DNA of 16,287 nt. Source: an uncultured Bacilli bacterium (GTDB taxonomy: Bacteria; Bacillota_I; Bacilli_A; RF39; UBA660). Below are positions 8,357 through 14,093 of this stretch, one piece after another. Each line of letters opens with the position of its first letter. The stretch's first letter is position 1. The stretch is taken from positions 1-16,287 of the forward strand of contig CANQHB010000014.1 of the NCBI GenBank assembly GCA_947623755.1, read 5' to 3'. Under the pieces are notes generated by a model. The model did not search any database. It was not told where the DNA came from and saw only the letters and a program-made list of their open reading frames with translations. The position numbers and the translations under genes are program-made.

Positions 8357-9181
8357 TTAAGCTGCAGCGGCAGGTCCAGTAGGTCCTTGAGGAATTGTTA
8401 AATTTAAAGTATAGTTAGGGGCAGTTCCAGTTAATTCAGCGGCAGCGTCAGTTCCTGGAGCACCGGTTGTTACAGTTCCAATGGTAATTGTTGGAGTAGG
8501 AGCATCTGCGCCATCGGCTCCAGCAGGTCCGGTATCTCCAGTAGGACCAGTAGCTCCGGTAGGCCCTGTTGCTCCGGTAGGTCCGGTAGCACCGTCAGCT
8601 CCAGCGATACCAGCTATACCTTGTAATCCTTGAGGTCCAGTAGGACCAGTAGCTCCGGTTGGCCCTGTTGCTCCGGTAGGTCCGGTAGCACCATCAGTTC
8701 CAGCAATACCAGCTATACCTTGAAGTCCTTGAGGTCCAGTTGGTCCAGTTGCTCCGGTAGGGCCAGTAGCACCAGTAGGGCCAGTAGCGCCATCAGTTCC
8801 AGCGATACCAGCTATACCTTGAAGTCCTTGAGGACCGGTTGGACCAGTTGCACCAGTAGGCCCTGTTGCCCCAGTAGCACCGATAGTTCCGGCAATACCT
8901 GGAAGTCCTTGAGGTCCAGTAGGTCCTGTTGCTCCAGTAGGCCCGGTGGCTCCAGCAGGAATAGTAAAGTTTAAGATTGCATTAGAACTTGTACCAGTAT
9001 TTATAACAGTAGGGGCTGAACCAGCTTCAGTTCCAGTAGTAGTTCCAACAGTTATAGTAGCTGCGGCAGGTCCGGTAGGTCCAGTTGGTCCCGTAGGTCC
9101 AAAACAGCAACATCCACCAGTAAAGGGATGTTGTTGTTGATAACAATTGATATAATTTTGAGCTTTTTGGATATTATTCAA
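8357..9181 (-). CDS. Collagen-like (Gly-X-Y repeat) surface or spore-coat-type protein
   Basis: A 274-residue protein. The frame stays open to TTG 9199, but that codon lies just before an AAAGGAG (9196-9190) sitting 8 bases ahead of TTG 9181. TTG 9181 is therefore the chosen start. Residues 1-23 are Gln/Asn-rich, with no signal peptide. C24-C-C26 directly precedes the first G-P-T triplets and may link chains by disulfides. Residues about 75-226 are Gly-X-Y triplets, mainly G-P-T, G-A-T and G-P-Q, with G-L-Q-G-I-A blocks. Two related non-collagen modules of about 40 residues flank them: 41-79 (T-I-T-V-G...L-N-F-T-I-P) and 230-267 (T-I-T-I-G...L-N-L-T-I-P). Collagen-like proteins of Bacillota form trimeric filaments on spores or cells and their threonines can be glycosylated (as in BclA). 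The GC content is clearly higher than that of its neighbours, as Gly/Pro/Ala codons demand. The glycosyltransferase next door is a plausible partner. Confidence 0.85.
   Translation of the reverse strand: MNNIQKAQNYINCYQQQHPFTGGCCCFGPTGPTGPTGPAAATITVGTTTGTEAGSAPTVINTGTSSNAILNFTIPAGATGPTGATGPTGPQGLPGIAGTIGATGATGPTGATGPTGPQGLQGIAGIAGTDGATGPTGATGPTGATGPTGPQGLQGIAGIAGTDGATGPTGATGPTGATGPTGPQGLQGIAGIAGADGATGPTGATGPTGATGPTGDTGPAGADGADAPTPTITIGTVTTGAPGTDAAAELTGTAPNYTLNLTIPQGPTGPAAAA
8535..8905 (-). repeat. 99-bp tandem repeats inside the collagen-like gene
   Basis: The anchor AGCTATACCTTG (plus strand) recurs at 8612, 8711 and 8810, exactly 99 bp apart, with a shorter diverged copy toward 8900. Each unit encodes 33 residues (a run of G-A-T-G-P-T triplets plus [12 protein letters not shown]). 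Copies differ by a few bases, so the array probably changes length by slippage or recombination. Confidence 0.85.
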
Positions 9182-9267
9182 CTTTTTTTCTCCTTTCAAT
9201 TTAATATATGTTTTTAAAATATCCTTGTTTAAGGCAAAAAACTAGTTCTAGTGATATTTATTAAAGA

Positions 9268-9273
9268 TATAAT
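9268..9273 (+). promoter_or_regulatory. Probable -10 box for the glycosyltransferase gene
   Basis: A TATAAT at 9268-9273 lies 20 bases before ATG 9294. No good -35 box is present at the right distance; that place is occupied by the short palindrome ACTAGTTCTAGT (9241-9252), which could bind an activator. The leader of about 14 bases includes the ribosome site AGGTGATG (9279-9286). Confidence 0.5.
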
Positions 9274-9293
9274 TTAGTAGGTGATGATTTTTT

Positions 9294-10379
9294 ATGAATA
9301 AATACAAATTAGCAGTTTATGCAATAAGTAAAAATGAAGAAAAATTTGTCGAAAGATGGGTTAATTCCATGAAGGAAGCTGATGATATTTATGTATTAGA
9401 TACAGGATCTACCGATAGGACAGTAGAAAAGTTACAAAGTTTAGGAGTGCATGTTAAAAAAGAGATAATAGAGCCATGGCGATTTGATGTAGCGCGAAAT
9501 AAATCTTTAGAAATGGTGCCGAAAGATATAGATATATGCGTGTGTGTGGATTTAGATGAAGTATTTGAAGAAGGGTGGAGGCAAGCTTTTGAGGAAGCAT
9601 GGAGTAAGGGTGCCGATAAATTAAAATATAATTATATTTGGAATTTTGATGAATACGGAAATCCCGCGACTACATTTTATATGGCTAAAGTTCATAAAAG
9701 AGAAGGGTATAAATGGGTTCATCCAGTTCATGAAGTCTTAAATGTTTTACCAAATGAAAGAGAAATATTAGTACCGAATATTACTTTAAAGCATTATCCT
9801 GATAATACAAAATCGCGGGGTAGTTATTTATCTTTATTAGAATTAAGTGTTAAAGAAGACCCTAGTGATGACCGAAATATGCATTATTTAGGAAGAGAAT
9901 ATATGTATTATGGAAAATGGAATGAAGCCATTGATACATTAATAAAACATTTAAGTTTACCTAAAGCTGTATGGAAAGCTGAAAGATGTGCCTCAATGCG
10001 TTTTATTTCTAGGTGTTATATAAGTTTAGGGCGAAGAAAAGAAGCGGAAATGTGGCTTAAAGAAGCAATAAAAGAAGAACCTAGAATGAGGGAAGGGTAT
10101 GTCGAATTAGCTCAATTATATAGTGATGATAAAAAATATGATGAAGCTTATAAACTTTTAAAGGAAGCCCTTTTAATTAAAGAGAAAAAACCAATATATA
10201 TTAATGAAGCTTTTTGTTGGAATGAATTTATTTATGAGCTTATTAGTAATGTTAGTTTTTATTTAGGGTATCTTCCAGAAAGTTTATATTATGCGAAAAA
10301 AGCTTTGGAAATTAATCCCAATGCCGATGATTTAAAGAAAAATTATGAAATTATAAATAATACTTTAAATAATAAGTAA
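9294..10379 (+). CDS. Family 2 glycosyltransferase with C-terminal TPR repeats
   Basis: A 361-residue cytoplasmic protein from ATG 9294, behind AGGTGATG. Residues 5-110 form a GT-A domain: an initial I-S-K-N-E-E motif (residues 11-16), D36-T-G-S-T-D41-R-T for nucleotide-sugar binding, and the metal-binding D86-L-D88-E. H-x-V-H-E-V (in WVHPVHEVL) and K-H-Y-P-D follow, as in SunS-type and related GT2 enzymes. Residues about 190-345 are helical TPR-like repeats (Y-x-x-x-G-x-x-x-E-A; K-K-Y-D-E-A-Y; A-L-E-I-N-P). Enzymes of this build transfer sugars to proteins or peptides in some known cases, with the TPR part holding the acceptor. It is divergent from the collagen-like gene across a 112-bp gap, so modification of the Thr-rich collagen repeat is the best guess, but unproven. 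There is no signal peptide or membrane helix. Confidence 0.8.
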   Translation: MNKYKLAVYAISKNEEKFVERWVNSMKEADDIYVLDTGSTDRTVEKLQSLGVHVKKEIIEPWRFDVARNKSLEMVPKDIDICVCVDLDEVFEEGWRQAFEEAWSKGADKLKYNYIWNFDEYGNPATTFYMAKVHKREGYKWVHPVHEVLNVLPNEREILVPNITLKHYPDNTKSRGSYLSLLELSVKEDPSDDRNMHYLGREYMYYGKWNEAIDTLIKHLSLPKAVWKAERCASMRFISRCYISLGRRKEAEMWLKEAIKEEPRMREGYVELAQLYSDDKKYDEAYKLLKEALLIKEKKPIYINEAFCWNEFIYELISNVSFYLGYLPESLYYAKKALEINPNADDLKKNYEIINNTLNNK

Positions 10380-10429
10380 AAAAATTTATTTTATATTAAA
10401 AAACTATTTATTTTATAAAAAAAATGTTG

Positions 10430-10435
10430 TAAAAT
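10430..10435 (+). promoter_or_regulatory. Possible -10 box of the zinc-ribbon operon
   Basis: TAAAAT at 10430-10435, with a weak -35 TTTATT at 10407-10412 (17-base spacer). A start near 10442 would leave a short leader holding the strong ribosome site AAGGAG (10447-10452), 7 bases before ATG 10460. The -35 lies in the second copy of a 12-base direct repeat (10384-10395 and 10406-10417). Confidence 0.4.
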
Positions 10436-10459
10436 TAGTTTATTAGAAGGAGTGTATAT

Positions 10460-11914
10460 ATGTTTTGCGAAAAGTGTGGTACCAAAAACAAGAAGGGTAC
10501 AAAATTTTGTGAAAATTGTGGACATAAGTTTGAAATCGTCGAAGAAACAGAAGACGATGTAGAAGAGACTAAAACAGTAAAACCAGCAAAACCTAAGAAA
10601 GCAATGCCTAAAAAGAAAAAAATCTTATTAGGAATTGTGGCCGTAGTTATTGTGGGAGGGTGTATAGCTCTTTATATTTTACTTAATAATCCACTAAAAG
10701 TAGTTGAGGATAATATAGCTAGTTATTATTCTACGTATGAAGTTGGGGAGGAAAGTAGCTTAAAAGAACTAAAGGAAATCAAGAAAGTTATTAAAGATAA
10801 CAAAAAGAATGATGAAACTTTAGACAAGATTAAAGATACGATTACCAAGGCCATTGATAGTTGGGTTAAAAACTTCAATGTAGAATATAAAAATGAAGAC
10901 AAACTAGAAGATGCTTATGAAAAATTAACCGAAGCTATTAAAGATATCTATAATTATGATGATGATTATAGTGAGTATATGATTGATAAGAAACATTATC
11001 AAGAAATCATGTATGATTTAGCAGAACTTAGAGAATCTAAACTTAATTATTTAGAAGGTATGAGTTCTAAAGGTTCTAGTAGATATGGATATTTAAGTAA
11101 AGTTATTAAAGAAGATTCATACTACAAGAAAGCTCAAGATGAGATGAATAGCTATATTAAAGAAGAGTTAGAGTCTTATTTATCTAAAGCTAATAGTTAT
11201 ATTGATTTAGCTGAAGGAGCAACTAATGAAGAATTGCTAGAAGGTTATATTGAACAAATAGATTATTTAAAAGATAATACTTATTTAAATGGTATCGATA
11301 TAACGAAGACTGAAGATTATACTAAGCTATATGATGCAGCAATAAGTAAATTAATGGAATTAGTTAAAACCGTTATTGCCGAAAAAGAAGCAGCTTTTGA
11401 TTATAAAGGAGCATTAGATATAATTGAAGACGCTATGGACCCATTCTATAGTGATGAAGCAGAATACAAAGCTTTACAAGAATTAAAAGAAGAAGAAAAT
11501 AAAAAAATGCCTGATGAATTAATTGATAAGTATGTTGTTGAATATCATTATGGCTGGGATAGTGATTACTATTATAAAGAAGATGGTAAATCTAAAGCCT
11601 CTGTATATTTTGAATTTGCAGGAGAGACTGCTTATAGAACTTATCGCTTAAATAATGAATATAAAAAATTAAGAGCGAAGTTAGTTGTAGGCCCTGATTG
11701 GCCAAGTAATTTTAGTGGTACAATCGTCATAAGTGCTAACGGAAAGGAACTATATAATAGTGGTAAGATTACTAAAACAACAGAATTTAACCCTAATATA
11801 GAGATTGATGTTACCAATGTTGATGATTTGAAAATAGAATTTGTGACAACTGATAAACCTACTGGTTGGGATGATTTCTATATTTACCTAGTTGAGCCAT
11901 ATTTATACAAATAG
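10460..11914 (+). CDS. Zinc-ribbon, single-pass membrane protein with an NPCBM-like C-terminal domain
   Basis: A 484-residue protein. An N-terminal zinc ribbon has C3-x2-C6 and C17-x2-C20. A charged Lys/Glu/Pro linker and a K-K-K-K stop-transfer run (51-54) precede one membrane helix at about 55-75. The zinc ribbon is therefore cytoplasmic and the rest outside, the layout of TcaA/YvbJ-like proteins. Residues about 80-350 are highly charged and helical. The last 115 or so residues are beta-rich and resemble a NPCBM/NEW2-type carbohydrate-binding domain: A-K-L-V-V-G, G-T-I-V-I-S-A-N-G-K-E-L-Y-N-S-G, then I-D-V-T-N-V-D-D-L-K-I-E-F-V. I infer a membrane protein linking a cytoplasmic zinc ribbon to a sugar-binding head on the wall side; the substrate and partner are unknown. 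The next gene begins 18 bases after the stop, also with a zinc ribbon, so the two are very probably one operon and may act together. Confidence 0.75.
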   Translation: MFCEKCGTKNKKGTKFCENCGHKFEIVEETEDDVEETKTVKPAKPKKAMPKKKKILLGIVAVVIVGGCIALYILLNNPLKVVEDNIASYYSTYEVGEESSLKELKEIKKVIKDNKKNDETLDKIKDTITKAIDSWVKNFNVEYKNEDKLEDAYEKLTEAIKDIYNYDDDYSEYMIDKKHYQEIMYDLAELRESKLNYLEGMSSKGSSRYGYLSKVIKEDSYYKKAQDEMNSYIKEELESYLSKANSYIDLAEGATNEELLEGYIEQIDYLKDNTYLNGIDITKTEDYTKLYDAAISKLMELVKTVIAEKEAAFDYKGALDIIEDAMDPFYSDEAEYKALQELKEEENKKMPDELIDKYVVEYHYGWDSDYYYKEDGKSKASVYFEFAGETAYRTYRLNNEYKKLRAKLVVGPDWPSNFSGTIVISANGKELYNSGKITKTTEFNPNIEIDVTNVDDLKIEFVTTDKPTGWDDFYIYLVEPYLYK

Positions 11915-11932
11915 AAAAGGAGTGTGAGTAAA

Positions 11933-12781
11933 ATGGCTGAAACAAAGAAAAGTGCAACAAAAGAAGTTGCAGTTGAAAAGAAATTCTGTACTAAATGCGG
12001 TAGAGAATTAAATGCTGGAGAAGTATGTAACTGCGAAGCAACAGCAAGTACGGGCGCAGACCCAATGGCATCATTTTTTAGTGGTTTTTTAGATACATTT
12101 AAAAGATTAATTAAAAAACCATATGAAACATTAAAAAGAGAAGTAGCAAAATCAAATGTTACTCAAGCAATCATTATGATTTTAATGGGAGCAATTAGTT
12201 TTGGTTTATTCTTAATGACAAGTATTAAATCTCTTTATGTTACAATTATGACTTTTGTTAGTCATGTAAGTCAAGTTGTAATGGTATCAGATGAATATAC
12301 TAAATGGGGAGACTTAATGGAAGAGTTAATAGATTCTGAACAAGAATTTCCGCTATTTGCTCAATTCTTATTTGGTTTCTTAGCATTTATTGCGATTGCA
12401 GCCATAGTTATTCTTATAGCTGTAGCTATTGCTAAATACAAAAAGAATAATAACTTCGATGTTAAGAAAGGTTTAAGCTTATTTGCAGTTAGTAGTTTAC
12501 CTGCAGCAGCAGCATTCTTAATCATGGCTGTTCTTGGATTATTTAATTCATTCTTTGTATTTGTAATTGCAATTATAATTGGAGTAGTCGCTGTACTTGC
12601 TTGCTTTGCAAACTTTGTTAGTGTTTATATGACTTATATAAATGATAACAACCCTAAAGACGTTTATACTTTAGCAGCTTTAATTGTTCTAATTGTTCTT
12701 GGTGTTGGTATATTTACTACCGTAGCTTGGAAGCCAATTGGAGCAGAAATTTCAAATGAACTAATTGAATTAAATGAATAA
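11933..12781 (+). CDS. Zinc-ribbon multi-pass membrane protein (Yip1-like topology)
   Basis: A 282-residue protein. ATG 11933 lies 10 bases after AAAAGGAG (11915-11922); the in-frame GTG 11924 would be only 1 base away, so it is rejected. Residues 18-35 hold a zinc-binding motif with unusual spacing, C19-x2-C22 then C32-N-C34. A short amphipathic segment follows (F-x-D-T-F-K-R-L-I-K-K-P), as in many membrane proteins with a Yip1-type domain. There are about five membrane helices, near 79-98, 143-168, 181-204, 207-235 and 246-265, with a loop rich in Asp/Glu between the first two. No catalytic motif is visible. It is co-transcribed with the preceding zinc-ribbon protein. The exact biological role is unknown; a partner of that protein in the envelope is inference. 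Confidence 0.7.
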   Translation: MAETKKSATKEVAVEKKFCTKCGRELNAGEVCNCEATASTGADPMASFFSGFLDTFKRLIKKPYETLKREVAKSNVTQAIIMILMGAISFGLFLMTSIKSLYVTIMTFVSHVSQVVMVSDEYTKWGDLMEELIDSEQEFPLFAQFLFGFLAFIAIAAIVILIAVAIAKYKKNNNFDVKKGLSLFAVSSLPAAAAFLIMAVLGLFNSFFVFVIAIIIGVVAVLACFANFVSVYMTYINDNNPKDVYTLAALIVLIVLGVGIFTTVAWKPIGAEISNELIELNE

Positions 12782-12848
12782 AATTAGTTTAGGCTATTGT
12801 ATATTATAAAAATATATGATAATATAATCATGTAGGTGTAAAATCTAC

Positions 12849-12897
12849 ATTCCATACCAAAAAGTTATGATTTAAGTCATAGCTTTTTCTTTGGAAT
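12849..12897 (+). terminator. Terminator of the zinc-ribbon operon (long imperfect hairpin)
   Basis: Inner arms 12859-12870 and 12877-12888 form 12 bp with one G.U around loop TTTAAG, ending in TTTTT. Outer arms ATTCCA (12849-12854) and TGGAAT (12892-12897) extend it. The hairpin starts 68 bases after the stop at 12781. Confidence 0.75.
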
Positions 12898-12901
12898 AAA
12901 A

Positions 12902-12940
12902 AAAGAAGAATAAATTTAATTTTGTTCTTCTTTATTATTT
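12902..12940. terminator. Second terminator-like hairpin upstream of the IS element
   Basis: Arms 12902-12914 and 12921-12933 pair over 13 bp (one U.G) around loop TTTAAT. T-rich sequence follows on the plus side, and an A run precedes it at 12898-12904, so it could stop transcription from either side. Confidence 0.65.
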
Positions 12941-12961
12941 TGTTTGACTTGTCAAACAAAA
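12938..12961. repeat. 24-bp palindrome next to the IS left end
   Basis: An 11-base arm (12938-12948, ending GTTTGAC) and its exact reverse complement (12951-12961) flank a TT centre. It could be an operator or a cruciform-forming site. Its right arm shares the A run that serves as T tract for the minus-strand terminator at 12966-12982. Confidence 0.7.
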
Positions 12962-12982
12962 AAACCACGTGTTTTACACGTG
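12958..12982 (-). terminator. Minus-strand terminator, also the left-end hairpin of the IS
   Basis: CACGTGT (12966-12972) and ACACGTG (12976-12982) pair perfectly around three T's. Read on the minus strand, the stem is followed by GTTTTTTT. Read on the plus strand it has no T tract, so it stops only antisense transcription. Confidence 0.7.
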
Positions 12983-13012
12983 TGATTCGAAAAAGCGGTG
13001 GCGTAAGTAGTT

Positions 13013-13041
13013 TAGACATTTACTTCCCCTTTTGATATAAT
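13013..13041 (+). promoter_or_regulatory. Transposase promoter
   Basis: TAGACA (13013-13018), a 17-base spacer and TATAAT (13036-13041) give a start near 13048. That is downstream of the left arm of the inverted repeat at 13015-13036, so the transcript from this promoter lacks that arm. Confidence 0.7.
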
Positions 13042-13090
13042 AAAATTGGTCAGTCAACCAAAATAAAAATCAAAAGGAGGAGTAAATGTC
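13015..13090 (+). promoter_or_regulatory. Inverted repeat that hides the tnpA ribosome site in read-through RNA
   Basis: Arms 13015-13036 and 13069-13090 pair over 22 positions (20 Watson-Crick, one G.U, one mismatch). The right arm holds the entire ribosome site AAAAGGAGG (13072-13080) and ATG 13086-13088. A small inner stem, TTGGT (13046-13050) with ACCAA (13057-13061), sits in the loop. The layout matches the translation-blocking structure known for IS200. Confidence 0.75.
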
Positions 13091-13571
13091 AAAAATAAAA
13101 AAACTTAAAACGGGGATAAATGTAGATGAAAGTTCCTTATCCCATACACGTTGGAATTGTATGTATCATGTAGTATTTATTCCAAAATATAGACGAAAAG
13201 CAATATATGGAAAATTGAGGAGGGATATAGGAACTTATTTAAGAAGATTGTGCGAGTATAAAGGAGTAGAGATAATAGAAGCACAGGCATGTATAGATCA
13301 TATACACATGTTGATAAAAATACCACCTACACTAAATATATCACAATTTATGGGATATTTGAAGGGTAAAAGTGCATTAATGATTTTTGATAATCATGCA
13401 AATTTAAAATATAAATATGGTCAAAGAAGATTTTGGGCGAAAGGATATTATATAAGTACAGTAGGATTAAATAAACAAACAGTGAAGAAATATATTCAAG
13501 AACAAGAAATAGAAGATAGAATACAAGATTCAAAAAGTTTGAAAGAATATAAAGACCCTTTTCAAGGGTAG
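13086..13571 (+). CDS. tnpA: IS200-type HUH transposase TnpA (Y1_Tnp)
   Basis: A 161-residue single-strand DNA transposase. It shows the family's W-N-C-M-Y-H-V-V-F-I-P-K-Y-R start, the HUH metal site H72-I-H74 in D-H-I-H-M-L-I, the F-M-G-Y-L-K-G-K-S segment, the F-W-A-K-G-Y121-Y122 region carrying the catalytic tyrosine, and the C-terminal Y-I-x-x-Q-E helix ending in D-P-F. The length is normal for IS200 and no frameshift is seen, so the enzyme may be active. It cuts and rejoins single-stranded element ends at hairpins, typically on the lagging strand at replication forks. Translation is probably kept low by the inverted repeat over its ribosome site. A small hairpin, ACCCTT-TTC-AAGGGT (13555-13569), covers the last codons. 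Confidence 0.92.
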   Translation: MSKIKKLKTGINVDESSLSHTRWNCMYHVVFIPKYRRKAIYGKLRRDIGTYLRRLCEYKGVEIIEAQACIDHIHMLIKIPPTLNISQFMGYLKGKSALMIFDNHANLKYKYGQRRFWAKGYYISTVGLNKQTVKKYIQEQEIEDRIQDSKSLKEYKDPFQG

Positions 13572-13585
13572 GTTAGAGTGACAAA

Positions 13586-13649
13586 GGCGGTTGGCTGACT
13601 AAAAAAGCCTCTATTTGAGAGGCCGCCAGTAATGAACCCTTATAGGGTT
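13586..13649 (+). repeat. Structured right end/3' UTR of the IS element
   Basis: GCCTCT-ATTTG-AGAGGC (13607-13623) is nested in a possible GGCGG (13586-13590)/CCGCC (13623-13627) closing stem, competing for base 13623. AACCCT-TAT-AGGGTT (13635-13649) follows. Bases 13589-13602 are also complementary to the tnpA leader at 13046-13059 (14 pairs, two of them G.U). Confidence 0.6.
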
Positions 13650-13653
13650 GCGT

Positions 13654-13682
13654 AAAAACTACGTCTTGAAGGCGTAGTTTTT
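13654..13682. terminator. Terminator at the end of the minus-strand Rpn remnant
   Basis: AAAAACTACG (13654-13663) pairs perfectly with CGTAGTTTTT (13673-13682) around a 9-base loop, usable from both strands. The minus-strand TAG stop (13661-13659) is inside the stem. It separates the IS element from the remnant. Confidence 0.8.
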
Positions 13683-14009
13683 ATTTTGCAATTCTTTTAC
13701 TTGCTCTAAAGATAAACCGGTAAGCTCTGATATGTCGGTTAGAGGCATATTTTTCTTAAGCATATTCTTGGCAATTGTTCTTCTTTCTTGTTCCATGCCA
13801 TCTTCTTTGGCATCTTCTTTTAAAATCCAATCAGTCCAATCACTATATACTTTCTTAGTCTCTTCATCTAATACATAATCATCAATCCAATTATTAAGTT
13901 TCATTAATAACTCATCTCCTAAAGCAATTTTTTTTCTTTCTTCTTCACTTCTTGCTCCAATAAATTGTAACCATCTTCTGGTTCTATCAAATTCATTATA
14001 TGGTAGCAT
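13659..14009 (-). pseudogene. N-terminally truncated Rpn-family/PD-(D/E)XK nuclease-type transposase remnant
   Basis: The 116 residues match only the C-terminal part of the Rpn (recombination-promoting nuclease) or PD-(D/E)XK 'transposase' family, usually about 250-330 residues long. Features are an R-T-R-R-W-L-Q-F segment, G-D-E-L-L-M-K-L-N, then the typical K-E-D-G-M-E-Q-E-R run. The protein closes with the small helical domain I-A-K-N-M-L-K-K-N-M-x-L-T-D-I-S-E-L-T-G-L-S-L-E-Q-V-K-E-L. The frame is open a little further upstream, to 14036, in family-like sequence (L-I-S-L-L-D-K-A-R), then meets TAG at 14039-14037. ATG 14009 has no convincing ribosome site. The nuclease domain with its D-x-E-x-K motif is missing. 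I judge it a fragment, not a working gene. Its 3' end abuts the right end of the IS200 element. Confidence 0.7.
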
Positions 14010-14064
14010 TCTTGCTTTGTCAAGCAGGGATATCAGCTAAATTCCCAAATTAATTCGTCTAAAT

Positions 14065-14093
14065 AAAAAAACAATCAGTTTTACCTAATTGTT
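14065..14093 (-). terminator. Terminator of the HTH regulator gene
   Basis: On the minus strand, AACAATTAG (14093-14085) pairs with CTGATTGTT (14078-14070) over 9 bp with one wobble around loop GTAAAA, followed by a T tract. The gene's TAG stop (14087-14085) lies inside the first arm. Confidence 0.8.

Larger units (their letters stand above)
12958..13056 (-). ncRNA. Candidate art200-like antisense RNA to the tnpA leader
   Basis: On the minus strand a perfect TTGACA (13092-13087) is followed by an 18-base spacer and a weak TTTTAT (13068-13063), giving a start near 13056. Transcription would end at the perfect 7-bp hairpin 12982-12966 followed by seven T's (12964-12958). The product of about 95 bases matches the size and position of art200, the antisense RNA known for Salmonella IS200. 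The -10 box is poor, so this is a prediction from sequence. Confidence 0.4.
12945..13660 (+). mobile_element. IS200-type insertion sequence (IS200/IS605 family, tnpA only)
   Basis: The element is inferred from an intact HUH transposase flanked by subterminal hairpins: left CACGTGT-TTT-ACACGTG (12966-12982), right AACCCT-TAT-AGGGTT (13635-13649), with another at 13607-13623. The family has no terminal inverted repeats and makes no target duplication, so exact ends cannot be read here; limits are approximate. The size of about 700 bp fits IS200. There is no tnpB and no sign of decay. Confidence 0.7.

Noticed and set aside
8535..8905. CRISPR array
   Set aside because: The periodic repeats are contiguous coding units of 99 bp with no unique spacers, and there are no cas genes.
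8630..9140. Plus-strand open frames opposite the collagen-like gene
   Set aside because: They encode Ser/Arg or Val/Pro low-complexity sequence that is the complement of Gly-X-Y codons; no ribosome site is present.
12828..13019. Minus-strand open frame of 63 codons with a ribosome-site-like sequence and ATG
   Set aside because: Its start signals are just the mirror image of the tnpA start created by the inverted repeat, and the frame runs through five hairpins with Lys/Phe-rich, unlikely protein sequence.
13572..13660. TnpB-type guide (omega) RNA at the IS right end
   Set aside because: The right end is structured, but no tnpB or remnant of it is present, and IS200-type elements carry tnpA only.
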